Assembly: GCA_030848545.1 (NCBI GenBank)
Contig: JAVDCA010000007.1
Coordinates: 1-64,000, forward strand
Origin: Astrobacterium formosum
GTDB taxonomy: Bacteria > Pseudomonadota > Alphaproteobacteria > Rhizobiales > Xanthobacteraceae
Direction: 5' to 3'
DNA length: 64,000 nt
This document shows positions 1 to 6,404 of the stretch, piece by piece (position 1 is the first letter of the stretch; every line of letters starts with the position of its first letter). A model generated the notes under the pieces. That model did no database searches. It was not told the origin of the DNA and saw only the letters and a list, made by a program, of their open reading frames with translations. The translations under genes and the position numbers were made by a program.

Positions 1-223
1 CACGTGAGACTTTTGTTCGGTTTCGGTTCATGGCGGGCGACGACTCGGGCGCCATCGCGCAGCAAAATCCGACGCGTCGCGCGCATTCGCACGGCCACCT
101 CGAAGGCCGCTCGCGCAATGACGACATTGATGGCACGGACGAGTTCGTCAACGACGTGGTTTTCGTCGGCGTCCCAAGTCTGTCCAAAGGGCGCCCCTGG
201 TCCGCCTTAAGGACATTGGCCAT
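1..223 (-). pseudogene. Phage-associated small protein, frameshifted, cut by window edge
   Basis: An ATG at 221-223 (minus strand) follows a good ribosome-binding site (GGAAGAGG). About ten codons later the coding-like reading moves to another frame, which is open from 206 to the window edge and reads smoothly (WDADENHVVDEL, then VRMRATRRILLRDGARVV). That frame has a stop (TAA, 207-209) just upstream and no start of its own, so a single frameshift near 190-205 is the simplest reading. It is the third cistron of a minus-strand set with the 42-residue membrane protein and the HTH protein. The family is not recognised; phage origin is inferred from the neighbours. Confidence 0.35.
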
Positions 224-275
224 CGGTCCTCTTCCGGCGGCGTTCGGGGCTTCTCGCGCCGGTCATTCCGCGAGG

Positions 276-404
276 TCAGTTGCTCCGGCGGTGGGTGTCG
301 TGGGGTACGTCCGCCCCCTCGATCACCCAGGCGAGCGCCGCCAGTACCCCGGCAATCAGCAGCTCGCCCGCGATCCACAACAGAACCCAAGCGCCGATAT
401 TCAT
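276..404 (-). CDS. 42-residue single-span membrane protein
   Basis: Reading from ATG at 402-404 gives 42 residues: a short N-terminus (MNIGAWVLL), one hydrophobic segment of about 25 residues (positions 5-29, rich in Leu, Ile, Val, Ala), then a charged tail ending HRRSN. The start overlaps the stop of the upstream HTH gene in an ATGA arrangement, so translation is probably coupled. There is no family assignment. By position it could be a small phage membrane protein (holin-like or superinfection-related), but nothing in the sequence proves that. Confidence 0.5.
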   Translation of the reverse strand: MNIGAWVLLWIAGELLIAGVLAALAWVIEGADVPHDTHRRSN

Positions 405-709
405 ATCAGCGCCGCGCAGCATAGACGGCGCGTAGATACGCGCGCGAGAGGCCGTCGGGGGCGGCGTGCGGGGCCGATCGGCGGCGCCGAGAAGTTCGCC
501 GCCGGGCCCGGCATGGCGGGATGGAAGCGGGCCGGCCAGGCGTCGAAGCTCGCCTTGTCGATCCTGATGCGTCCCATGGTCACTGGTTGCGGCATTCCGT
601 ACGCCGGCTGTAGGCGGACCCGGTTCCTATAATACCGGTCGATAGAGTGCCCGAGCAGATGGGCGACCTCTGATCCGGTATACCACTTACGCAGCGGAAG
701 GCTGCTCAT
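401..709 (-). CDS. Small excisionase-like DNA-binding protein
   Basis: 102 residues from ATG at 707-709. The first 65 residues look like a winged-helix/HTH module of the excisionase or MerR-type helix_17 kind: WYTGSEVAHLLGHSIDRYY, then a basic stretch and VTMGRIRIDKASFDAW, matching the helix-turn-helix plus wing pattern. The last 30 residues are Arg/Pro-rich and may be out of the ancestral frame. It lies beside phage gene remnants and overlaps the start of a 42-residue membrane protein by ATGA. Likely role: prophage regulator or recombination directionality factor. This is inferred from fold and context, not demonstrated. Confidence 0.5.
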   Translation of the reverse strand: MSSLPLRKWYTGSEVAHLLGHSIDRYYRNRVRLQPAYGMPQPVTMGRIRIDKASFDAWPARFHPAMPGPAANFSAPPIGPARRPRRPLARVSTRRLCCAALI

Positions 710-864
710 GATCGGGTTCCCAAAAGGGCGCCGGCGCCACGCGACACCGTGGGACCCGCAGGCGTCGGGCAAGTCGATCATCTTCGAGCGCCTCGACGGC
801 TTCCCGTTTCGCGAGGCCGACGGCTGGACGCCGGCCGACGTTCAGGCTGGCGGCCAAGAAAAAC

Positions 865-1152
865 ATGCCGGAAGGCTCCTGCAACGCCCTCGACGCCGCC
901 CGCATCCTGCGCGAACGGCCCGACCTCCTCGACGGCAAGCTGCCGATTAGTTCGCCGATGATGAGGAACGCCATCGCGCTGGCACGGCTGTCAGACGCCG
1001 CCTTCGGGATAGCGATCAATGGCGTCGTGCCGGGAGGCCAGGCGGCCGCCGTCGGCGCCATGGTGGCCGATCCGCTGCCGCATGGGGCCGTGATGGCCGA
1101 CCTCGCCCGCTTCAAGCCCGAGACCGAACGCGAGGCAAGGCTCCTGAAATGA
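865..1152 (+). pseudogene. Remnant of a large phage protein (DdrB-like ParB/methylase type)
   Basis: An open stretch of 95 codons reading MPEGSCNALDAARILRERP, then LPISSPMMRNAIALARLSD and LARFKPETEREARLL. This pattern resembles the internal region of the very large methylase/helicase-type proteins with a DdrB-like ParB domain found in alphaproteobacterial prophages, as far as I recall that family. Those proteins are far longer, so only a fragment survives: the 5' side is out of frame and the 3' side ends at a stop at 1150-1152. The neighbouring fragments on the same strand fit one decayed phage segment. Confidence 0.4.
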
Positions 1153-1219
1153 AGCCAGGCAAATCTATCGGGAGGAATAGCGCGCCGGCAGAAAGAACAT
1201 ATTCCGAGCCACGAGCGCT

Positions 1220-1444
1220 TTGCCACCGACGCCAAGGCCCCGCTTGGACGAGATCGAGGCGGCTCTCGCCGGCCCGGCCCGCCGCGAGGCGGCATCCGAA
1301 CCGTCCCTGTTTGACGCCTTCGCGATCGCCTCCCGCGAGGATGGTCGTGATGTCCGGTTCATTGGCCGGGAAGCCGCGCTTGAGGAGGCCGGCAAGCCGA
1401 CGCAATATCAATATGCGGACTTGGTCCAGTTCTCCGAGGACTGA
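1220..1444 (+). pseudogene. Remnant of the 3' end of a large phage protein
   Basis: An open frame reading LDEIEAALAGPARREAASEP, then FDAFAIASREDGRDVRFIGR and ADLVQFSED before a stop at 1442-1444. The ending, about 70 residues, looks like the C-terminus of the same kind of large phage protein as the fragment at 865-1152, with the middle deleted. No credible ribosome-binding site precedes the TTG at 1220. The stop is one base from the ATG of the next phage gene (1446), which keeps the original tight gene spacing. Confidence 0.35.
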
Positions 1445-1445
1445 C

Positions 1446-1828
1446 ATGGGCTTCAAGGATTGCCTCTACGCCGCCATGGACCGGGGCGCGATCTCGCGCC
1501 AGGAGGCCGGCGCGCTCGGCCACCGCTTCGACGAAGAGTTCGCCCAGGCGCGGCTCGCCCTCGGCGATGAGGCCGCCGCCGGCGCCACCAAGCCAAGCTT
1601 GAAAAGGATCTCCGCGCCGAAGGCTGCGAAGCGCGCCGGCGGGTGCTCCTGGCCGACGCCGCGCCGGACCGCATGGCCGAATACGTCGCCGGTTATCGGG
1701 GCCTCGACGGCAAGCCGGACGTGTTCACGGCGGTCTTGAAAGCCATCGAGAATTACGGCTTTTCCGACTTCGACCACATGCGCGATCCCTTGACCGGCGA
1801 CAAGCCGACGCCAGCGCGGCTCGATTAG
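1446..1828 (+). pseudogene. Phage-type gene, frameshifted and truncated
   Basis: From ATG 1446 the frame reads MGFKDCLYAAMDRGAISRQE and continues to LALGDEAAAGATK near 1590. There the coding sense passes to another frame, which continues AKLEKDLRAEG, RRRVLLADAAPDRMAEYV and DGKPDVFTAVLKAIENYGF to a stop at 1826-1828. Joined, the two halves make a continuous helical, charged protein of about 126 residues, so a single indel near 1585-1595 broke it. The relatives I recall are longer, so the 3' part is also missing. Function unknown; probably a phage virion-associated or accessory protein. Confidence 0.5.
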
Positions 1829-1985
1829 GCCCGACCCGGAGGCATGGGTAACAGACCGTACCTAAGTCGATGACTTGGCACGCCTGGACGAACGTCTCCC
1901 GTGCCGGCGCGGGGTGCCAGCCAGCCCGGCATGATGCAACGCGATTCAACACTCACGGCAGTCGCCGTCATCAAGGACAGCGAAC

Positions 1986-3344
1986 ATGTTCGCAAACATC
2001 GTCGCCAAGGCGCCCGCACGGGTTGCTCTCGGTCTGCTGATCGCAGTTCTATCTGCCGCCCTCGCCCTCTCGGGCTGGTTCGCAGGCGACATTTCAGCCG
2101 ACACAGCCAGCTACCGCGTTCCCTTGGTCTGGCCGGATGCCTTCGCGGGCATGCGGCACCCTCTTTACGGAATTGTTCTCAGCGTCTTCGGAGACCGCTT
2201 GTGGGCGCTCGCATTGGCGCAAACGACTTTCCATTTCTGCGCGGTCATCGTGCTCTTCCGCGAAATGCGCCGGTTCGGGCTCGGCGGGGCGGCTGCATTT
2301 TCGATCGCGGCGGCGGCGCTGGTCTCACAATCGTTCCTGTTTCACGGCCGTCTCGCCCTTCCGGAGGTTCCGGCATGTTCCGCGATGCTCATCGCATTCG
2401 CCGCGGCCTTGCGGTGGACATCAAGACCGAGCTACGGGGCGCTGATTGCCTGCATGGTGTTCACTGGCCTTGCCTATGCATTTCGGCCCGTGTTCCTGGC
2501 CGCAATGATCGTCGTTCCTCTCATGAGCCTTCTGCTGGCTCGATTGTTCGGCTACGCGACAGGGTGGCGGTTACCTCTGCTGGCGGCAGCCCTCGCTTTG
2601 CCGTTTCTCGCCCAATCCAGCATACGCTATGCCGCACTCGGGGACTTCAACATCGTTTCGTTCGGCGGTTTCCAGATGTCTGGAACCGCTGGTCTCATGA
2701 TCGAACCGCAGCACATAGAGCGTTACCCCGATCATCTCCGCCCGACGGCAGCGGCCGTGCTTAAGGCCAGGACGGCCGCCGAGAAGGCAGGCGCGGTTCT
2801 TCGAACGCCTCAGAATTCGAGCGGCAACCGGTCCTTCATTTCCGCCGCCGTCGGCTATTTCGACCTCTACGCACGGACCGTCGATAATCTCGTCTGGGGG
2901 CCCATTACGTCGCTCCGTGGCGACGGAGAGTCTTGGGTTGCGTTCAACAAACGCCTGCAAGCCTTCGCCCTCGCCACAGTTCTGATCGTCCCCGATCGTT
3001 GGGCCGCATGGGTGACTGGTGCGACAAGCCGGTTCGTCGGCCGCGCCATCGTCACCAACGCTCCATTCGTGCTCCTGTCCGCGCTCGTGATTTTATGGTC
3101 AGTTTGGCTGGCGTTATCGGGAGCGCGGCCACACGATGGGCCGCACGGCCGGGATTGGGCCGCGGTGCTAATCATCGTGTCCGGCTGGATAGTCTGCGCG
3201 ATCGGGATCGTGCTCCTCACGACGCTGCCCGCAACCCGCTACATTGACACGGCTTCCATGCTGCTGCCGGCGCTGCCTCTGTTGGCGCTCATCACCTTGA
3301 TGCGGCAGACGAAACCGCCCGCTCTCGCCCGCCCGTCGGACTGA
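1986..3344 (+). CDS. Polytopic membrane protein, possible GT-C type glycosyltransferase
   Basis: 452 residues with about ten hydrophobic segments, for example residues 14-34, 75-95, 100-125, 155-185, 190-212, 360-378 and 395-435. The first periplasmic loop after helix 1 carries Asp and Glu candidates (GDISADTASYRVP, then GMRHPLYG), as in lipid-linked-sugar GT-C enzymes such as ArnT-like mannosyltransferases. A large soluble loop lies between residues about 215 and 330. There is no operon partner: phage debris lies upstream and a pseudogene downstream, so it may be a transferred or orphan gene. The GT-C assignment is inference from topology; a plain membrane protein of unknown function is equally possible. 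Confidence 0.55.
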   Translation: MFANIVAKAPARVALGLLIAVLSAALALSGWFAGDISADTASYRVPLVWPDAFAGMRHPLYGIVLSVFGDRLWALALAQTTFHFCAVIVLFREMRRFGLGGAAAFSIAAAALVSQSFLFHGRLALPEVPACSAMLIAFAAALRWTSRPSYGALIACMVFTGLAYAFRPVFLAAMIVVPLMSLLLARLFGYATGWRLPLLAAALALPFLAQSSIRYAALGDFNIVSFGGFQMSGTAGLMIEPQHIERYPDHLRPTAAAVLKARTAAEKAGAVLRTPQNSSGNRSFISAAVGYFDLYARTVDNLVWGPITSLRGDGESWVAFNKRLQAFALATVLIVPDRWAAWVTGATSRFVGRAIVTNAPFVLLSALVILWSVWLALSGARPHDGPHGRDWAAVLIIVSGWIVCAIGIVLLTTLPATRYIDTASMLLPALPLLALITLMRQTKPPALARPSD

Positions 3345-3364
3345 TCGGCCTCGGCCTCCTCATA

Positions 3365-3715
3365 ATGGCTCTGGCGCGCCGACTGGCGGCATTCGTCCTA
3401 TCCGGACGCCGGCTTCGATATCGATCCTTCCCGCGCCAGGAACTGGTCACGTTCGGCGGCGTGCCCGCCGGGAGTATCGACGAGGTGGCGCGTGTGGCGT
3501 CGACCATCATGCTCGCCGTGTTCGACACCGATCAGGTGGAACAGGTGGTCGAGAACGAGATCCTGCCCGCCGCCGGCGAGGTTTCGGACAGGGTTATCTT
3601 GTGCGCCTCGACCTGCGAATCACTCCGCATCGCCGCACTCGCGGACCGCGTCGCTCGGCCTTCGCTTCGTCGAGACGCCGGTGTGCGGCTCATCCGCCCA
3701 GGTCGCCAATGACGT
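3365..3715 (+). pseudogene. 3-hydroxyisobutyrate/6-phosphogluconate dehydrogenase-like gene, broken
   Basis: The segments of an NAD-binding beta-hydroxyacid dehydrogenase are present but spread over three frames: MALARRLAA at 3365, then YPDAGFDIDPSRA near 3400-3435 in another frame, then ELVTFGGVPAGSIDEVAR to CASTCESLRIAALADRVA (3440-3655), then LRFVETPVCGSSAQVA after a further shift. The last motif matches the conserved substrate-loop region (family form ETPVSGS). The GxGxMG nucleotide-binding start and the whole C-terminal helical domain with the catalytic Lys are missing. At least three frameshifts plus two truncations make this a dead gene. Confidence 0.7.
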
Positions 3716-3826
3716 ACCGGCGAGGGAGATTCCGCCGCATCATGTGGCAAATCCGTCACCACCGACGGCTCTCGCGAGAGTAGAATATTTTCTGAATTCC
3801 TCCCGATTAAGACTGCGTCGTTCGAA

Positions 3827-3855
3827 CCCCGGGCGGTTTGCCCGGGGCTTTTCTT
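3827..3855 (+). terminator. Strong intrinsic terminator-like hairpin
   Basis: A perfect 8-bp stem CCCCGGGC/GCCCGGGG (3827-3834 and 3840-3847) with a five-base loop is followed by CTTTTCTT on the plus strand. The only plus-strand gene upstream is the broken dehydrogenase. The 310 bases between that pseudogene and the gene at 4026 hold no other convincing feature, apart from an AT-rich stretch with a CCTCCC motif just upstream (3781-3820). It may end the old dehydrogenase transcript or a small RNA. Confidence 0.5.
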
Positions 3856-4025
3856 CAGTGTGCGGCGCGCCGTCCCCCGCTGCTGGAGCCGATTTCGTTC
3901 GTATCGCCCTGCCCTTCGCTCATGTCCGCAGAGGCAGGCCTCTGGTCCTTGGCCAAGCACCGGGCCCCGCTCCACGGGGAATGAACGAAGGAACGACCGA
4001 TGATTCCATCCGAGCGGAATCCGCT

Positions 4026-4313
4026 TTAGTTGAGCCAGCGCGGCCGCGCCGGCATCGGCGCAGGTTCGTCGTCGACCTCTTCGTCGTCCAGGTCTTGGGC
4101 TTGGGTCATGAAATGGTCGATGACGTAGACCCGGATCGCCGACGACAGGTTCTCCCCACGGCAGTCATGATCAATGCGCGTCACCAATTGCGACGTGGTG
4201 GTGCCTTGCCGGGCGGCGATTTCTTCGAGGCTGAGCCAGAACTGGTCTTCGATCGTGATGTCGCGACTGTCGCCGCCGACACGCACGGTGCGTCGCGAAA
4301 GCAAAGACGTCAT
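4026..4313 (-). CDS. Ribbon-helix-helix domain protein (RHH_4 type)
   Basis: 95 residues from ATG 4311-4313, chosen because GGGGGTG precedes it at the right distance and homology begins there. The sequence has the RHH_4 pattern: a short strand (RRTVRVGGDSRDITIEDQF), helix 1 (WLSLEEIAARQGTTTSQLV), the turn with RIDHD, then NLSSAIRVYVIDHF as helix 2, and an acidic tail. Such proteins are small DNA-binding regulators common in Rhizobiales. A paralogue lies at 46556-46870 on the other strand. Targets are unknown, and no toxin gene is adjacent. Confidence 0.8.
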   Translation of the reverse strand: MTSLLSRRTVRVGGDSRDITIEDQFWLSLEEIAARQGTTTSQLVTRIDHDCRGENLSSAIRVYVIDHFMTQAQDLDDEEVDDEPAPMPARPRWLN

Positions 4314-4560
4314 GAGCACCCCCAAACGCTGTACAAAGGAGGTCGAAAGTTGCTTGCCGCATCCCCGCCGATTCGGCCGCCCTGCGGCGCGTCTGGCAGA
4401 CGCGCGAGTCGGCACGGATTCGGGGTCTTTCCTTACACGCCCATGTCCCGTGCTGGTGGTATCATGGTGTCCAAGCACGGCATCCGAGCACGAGGCTACA
4501 GCTCTTCGCCGAGCCGGTTCAATGCGTGAATATGCTTAAGACTTGTTAAGGCTTTCGTGC

Positions 4561-4923
4561 TCAGCCGAAGCGCACCCATAATCCGGCCGCCCAGACGAGG
4601 ACCGCCAGGACGAGCGCACAGAACACCGCGGCGGAGCCGAGGTCCTTGACCACCTTGATGCCGAGATGGTGTTCGGGCGTGACGTGATCGGACAGTTTTT
4701 CGACCGCCGTATTGAGCAGTTCGACGATCAGGAGCAGCAACAGCGAACCGATCAACGCCAGCCACCAGCCGACGTTCACGGCGAAGACGAAGCTCAACGG
4801 CACGCCGGCCGCGAGCACCAAGCATTCCTCCTGTACGGCGCGCTCGTGCCGCACCGCCCAGTCGAGGCCGGCCAGGGTGTTGAGGAACGCTTTCCACAGA
4901 CGTCCGACGCGGGTGCGGGGCAT
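4561..4923 (-). CDS. dgkA: Diacylglycerol kinase (DgkA family)
   Basis: 120 residues, the usual size of the trimeric prokaryotic integral membrane kinase that phosphorylates diacylglycerol (or undecaprenol in some bacteria) with ATP in the inner membrane. The core signatures are present: ELLNTAVEKLSDHVTPEHH with the two catalytic/metal Glu residues, then KDLGSAAVF. Three membrane helices (about residues 30-48, 52-72, 95-118) follow an amphipathic N-terminus. The ATG at 4921-4923 is chosen because the upstream codons cross a palindromic repeat and do not resemble the family. Monocistronic. Confidence 0.9.
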   Translation of the reverse strand: MPRTRVGRLWKAFLNTLAGLDWAVRHERAVQEECLVLAAGVPLSFVFAVNVGWWLALIGSLLLLLIVELLNTAVEKLSDHVTPEHHLGIKVVKDLGSAAVFCALVLAVLVWAAGLWVRFG

Positions 4924-5015
4924 GGGTTCGAAGGCGCAGGTCACAGGATCGGGTCCAGTTCGGGCCGAATTCGATCGCGTCCGTTTTTTGTCGTGATTCC
5001 GATGGTTCGTCCCAT

Positions 5016-5050
5016 CATTCCGGGGCGCGCTGAAAGCGCGCCCCGGAATG
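5016..5050. repeat. Palindromic repeat with CATTCCGGGGCG arms
   Basis: A perfect 15-bp inverted repeat (5016-5030 and 5036-5050) with a five-base loop. The outer arm CATTCCGGGGCG recurs in the elements at 61298-61427 and 62271-62372, so this is a minimal member of a dispersed REP-like family. It lies upstream of dgkA and downstream of the response regulator gene, so it could also act as a transcriptional attenuator or RNA-stabilising hairpin. Confidence 0.75.
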
Positions 5051-5167
5051 ATGTCGAAATGAATCAACCATCAGAGACATGACACTAGCGTGTTTTTCGG
5101 CGCGGCGAAATTCGTCCCGTCCGCGATTGCGCCGGGCCGGCCCGATGCCACGGCGAGGCCCGAGGAA

Positions 5168-5605
5168 TCAGGCGAGGTCGCGGATCTCCTCGAACACCTT
5201 GCGCAGCATGCCGATCTCCAGGGGTTTCGGCACTTCGGTGACGCGGATGCCGTAGAGCGCCGCCAGCCGCAGCACATCCCAGCGTTCGTCGTCGTCGGCC
5301 GACGAGATGACGATCACCGGCACATCCGCCTGCGCAATGCTCATGGTCTCCAGGAGCTCGGTGCCGTATTGGCTTCCCATCCGCAGGTCGAGCGTCATGC
5401 AATCGAATTTATCGGACCTGATCAGCGCTGCCGCCTCCGCGATGGTGCTCGCCTCCGCGGTCGCATAGCCGAGCCTCTGCGCCAGCTTGACGATCACCAT
5501 GCGGGGCGTGGTGTCGTCGTCGATCACGAGAATCCGAGGCTGCGTCTTGTCGCCGACCATGCAGTCGGCATCCCGCGATGGAGACAGGGTGGCGACGAAC
5601 GTCAT
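5168..5605 (-). CDS. Single-domain response regulator (CheY-like)
   Basis: 145 residues, one receiver domain and no output domain. Visible landmarks: the acidic pocket VIDDD (residues about 27-31), the phosphoacceptor Asp in TLDLRMG (about residue 73), the Ser/Thr switch in VIVISSADDD and the conserved Lys in VPKPLE. It is the last gene of a four-gene minus-strand operon after a PilZ protein (37-bp gap), a hybrid kinase with an HPt module and a periplasmic binding protein. It is the natural acceptor for the HPt phosphate. With no DNA-binding domain its output must be protein-protein, perhaps through the PilZ partner (inference). Confidence 0.85.
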   Translation of the reverse strand: MTFVATLSPSRDADCMVGDKTQPRILVIDDDTTPRMVIVKLAQRLGYATAEASTIAEAAALIRSDKFDCMTLDLRMGSQYGTELLETMSIAQADVPVIVISSADDDERWDVLRLAALYGIRVTEVPKPLEIGMLRKVFEEIRDLA

Positions 5606-5642
5606 GACGCATACCTTCGAGCAGAGTGGAATACGGCCGTCT

Positions 5643-6392
5643 TCATTTGAGTTCCATCGCGAACAGCAGCCGCTCCAGGGTCTGCGGGCTTTGGGTCTCG
5701 ATGAATTTGACCCCGAACCCGCCCGGGAAATGGCGCACCACGCGCCCGACGATCTTGCCGACCGCCAACGGCTCGCCGAGCCGCGGCTCGATGTCTGCCG
5801 ACACGCCGCAGCCGGACACGGACATGTCGATCACAAAGGCCCCGATGGTGTCGCCGTCGGCCAGCGTGATGGTCGAATGCGGGCTCTGCGGCACGATGCG
5901 CTTGAACTTGCGATTGTCGGCGACGTCGTGATTCTTGTGCTTCTCGTACCAGGCGATCTTGGCGGCGAACAGGTCGCGTTCGGCTTCCCTCATGCTCAAC
6001 GTCATGACGAAGCCGAGATCGTGCGTCTTCACGATCGTACCTTCGATCCGACCGAACTCCATGAAATTGGCGATCACCCGTTCGCCGATGCTGCCGTTGA
6101 GGGGCGCGACGATGACCATCTCGTAGGGCGACAGACGCACCACCCGGCACGACAGCTCGCGACGATTGCCATTGGCGTCGATCCGCCGGGTCAGCATGTA
6201 GCGGCCCGGAATGCTGGCAATAATGCTGATGGAACGGAGCCGGGACGCATCCTCGGCGACCGGATCCGCCCATACCAGGTCGGGCATCATGTCTGGTGAC
6301 GGCCTGTGCACGATCAATATCGTACCAGCAGCGCGGTAACAGACCTCTAAGAGTCCACGCCAATTTACCGATAATTTGTCGCTTTCCGGCAC
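5643..6392 (-). CDS. PilZ domain protein, probable c-di-GMP receptor
   Basis: 249 residues from a GTG at 6390-6392; an ATG at residue 35 is an alternative start. The C-terminal PilZ domain (about residues 160-245) has both c-di-GMP-binding motifs: RxxxR as RKFKR, and DxSxxG as DMSVSGCG. The N-terminal half (about residues 60-150) looks like a second, degenerate PilZ barrel lacking those motifs. It has no membrane segment and no catalytic domain. It sits between the hybrid kinase gene (12-bp gap) and the CheY-like gene, tying c-di-GMP binding to this phosphorelay. Confidence 0.8.
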   Translation of the reverse strand: MPESDKLSVNWRGLLEVCYRAAGTILIVHRPSPDMMPDLVWADPVAEDASRLRSISIIASIPGRYMLTRRIDANGNRRELSCRVVRLSPYEMVIVAPLNGSIGERVIANFMEFGRIEGTIVKTHDLGFVMTLSMREAERDLFAAKIAWYEKHKNHDVADNRKFKRIVPQSPHSTITLADGDTIGAFVIDMSVSGCGVSADIEPRLGEPLAVGKIVGRVVRHFPGGFGVKFIETQSPQTLERLLFAMELK

Positions 6393-6404
6393 TCCCGAAC
6401 AGGG

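Noticed and set aside
1173-1245. EHIP-type phage toxin-domain motif in one frame
   Set aside because: Only a few residues match and the frame closes quickly; too weak to report as a domain.
687-1295. 202-codon minus-strand frame across the phage remnants
   Set aside because: Arg/Ser/Ala-rich shadow; plus-strand fragments show family-like sequence instead.
3815-3835. GTTCGAACCCC as a tRNA T-loop
   Set aside because: No acceptor, D or anticodon arms could be found around it; the sequence is part of a terminator hairpin.
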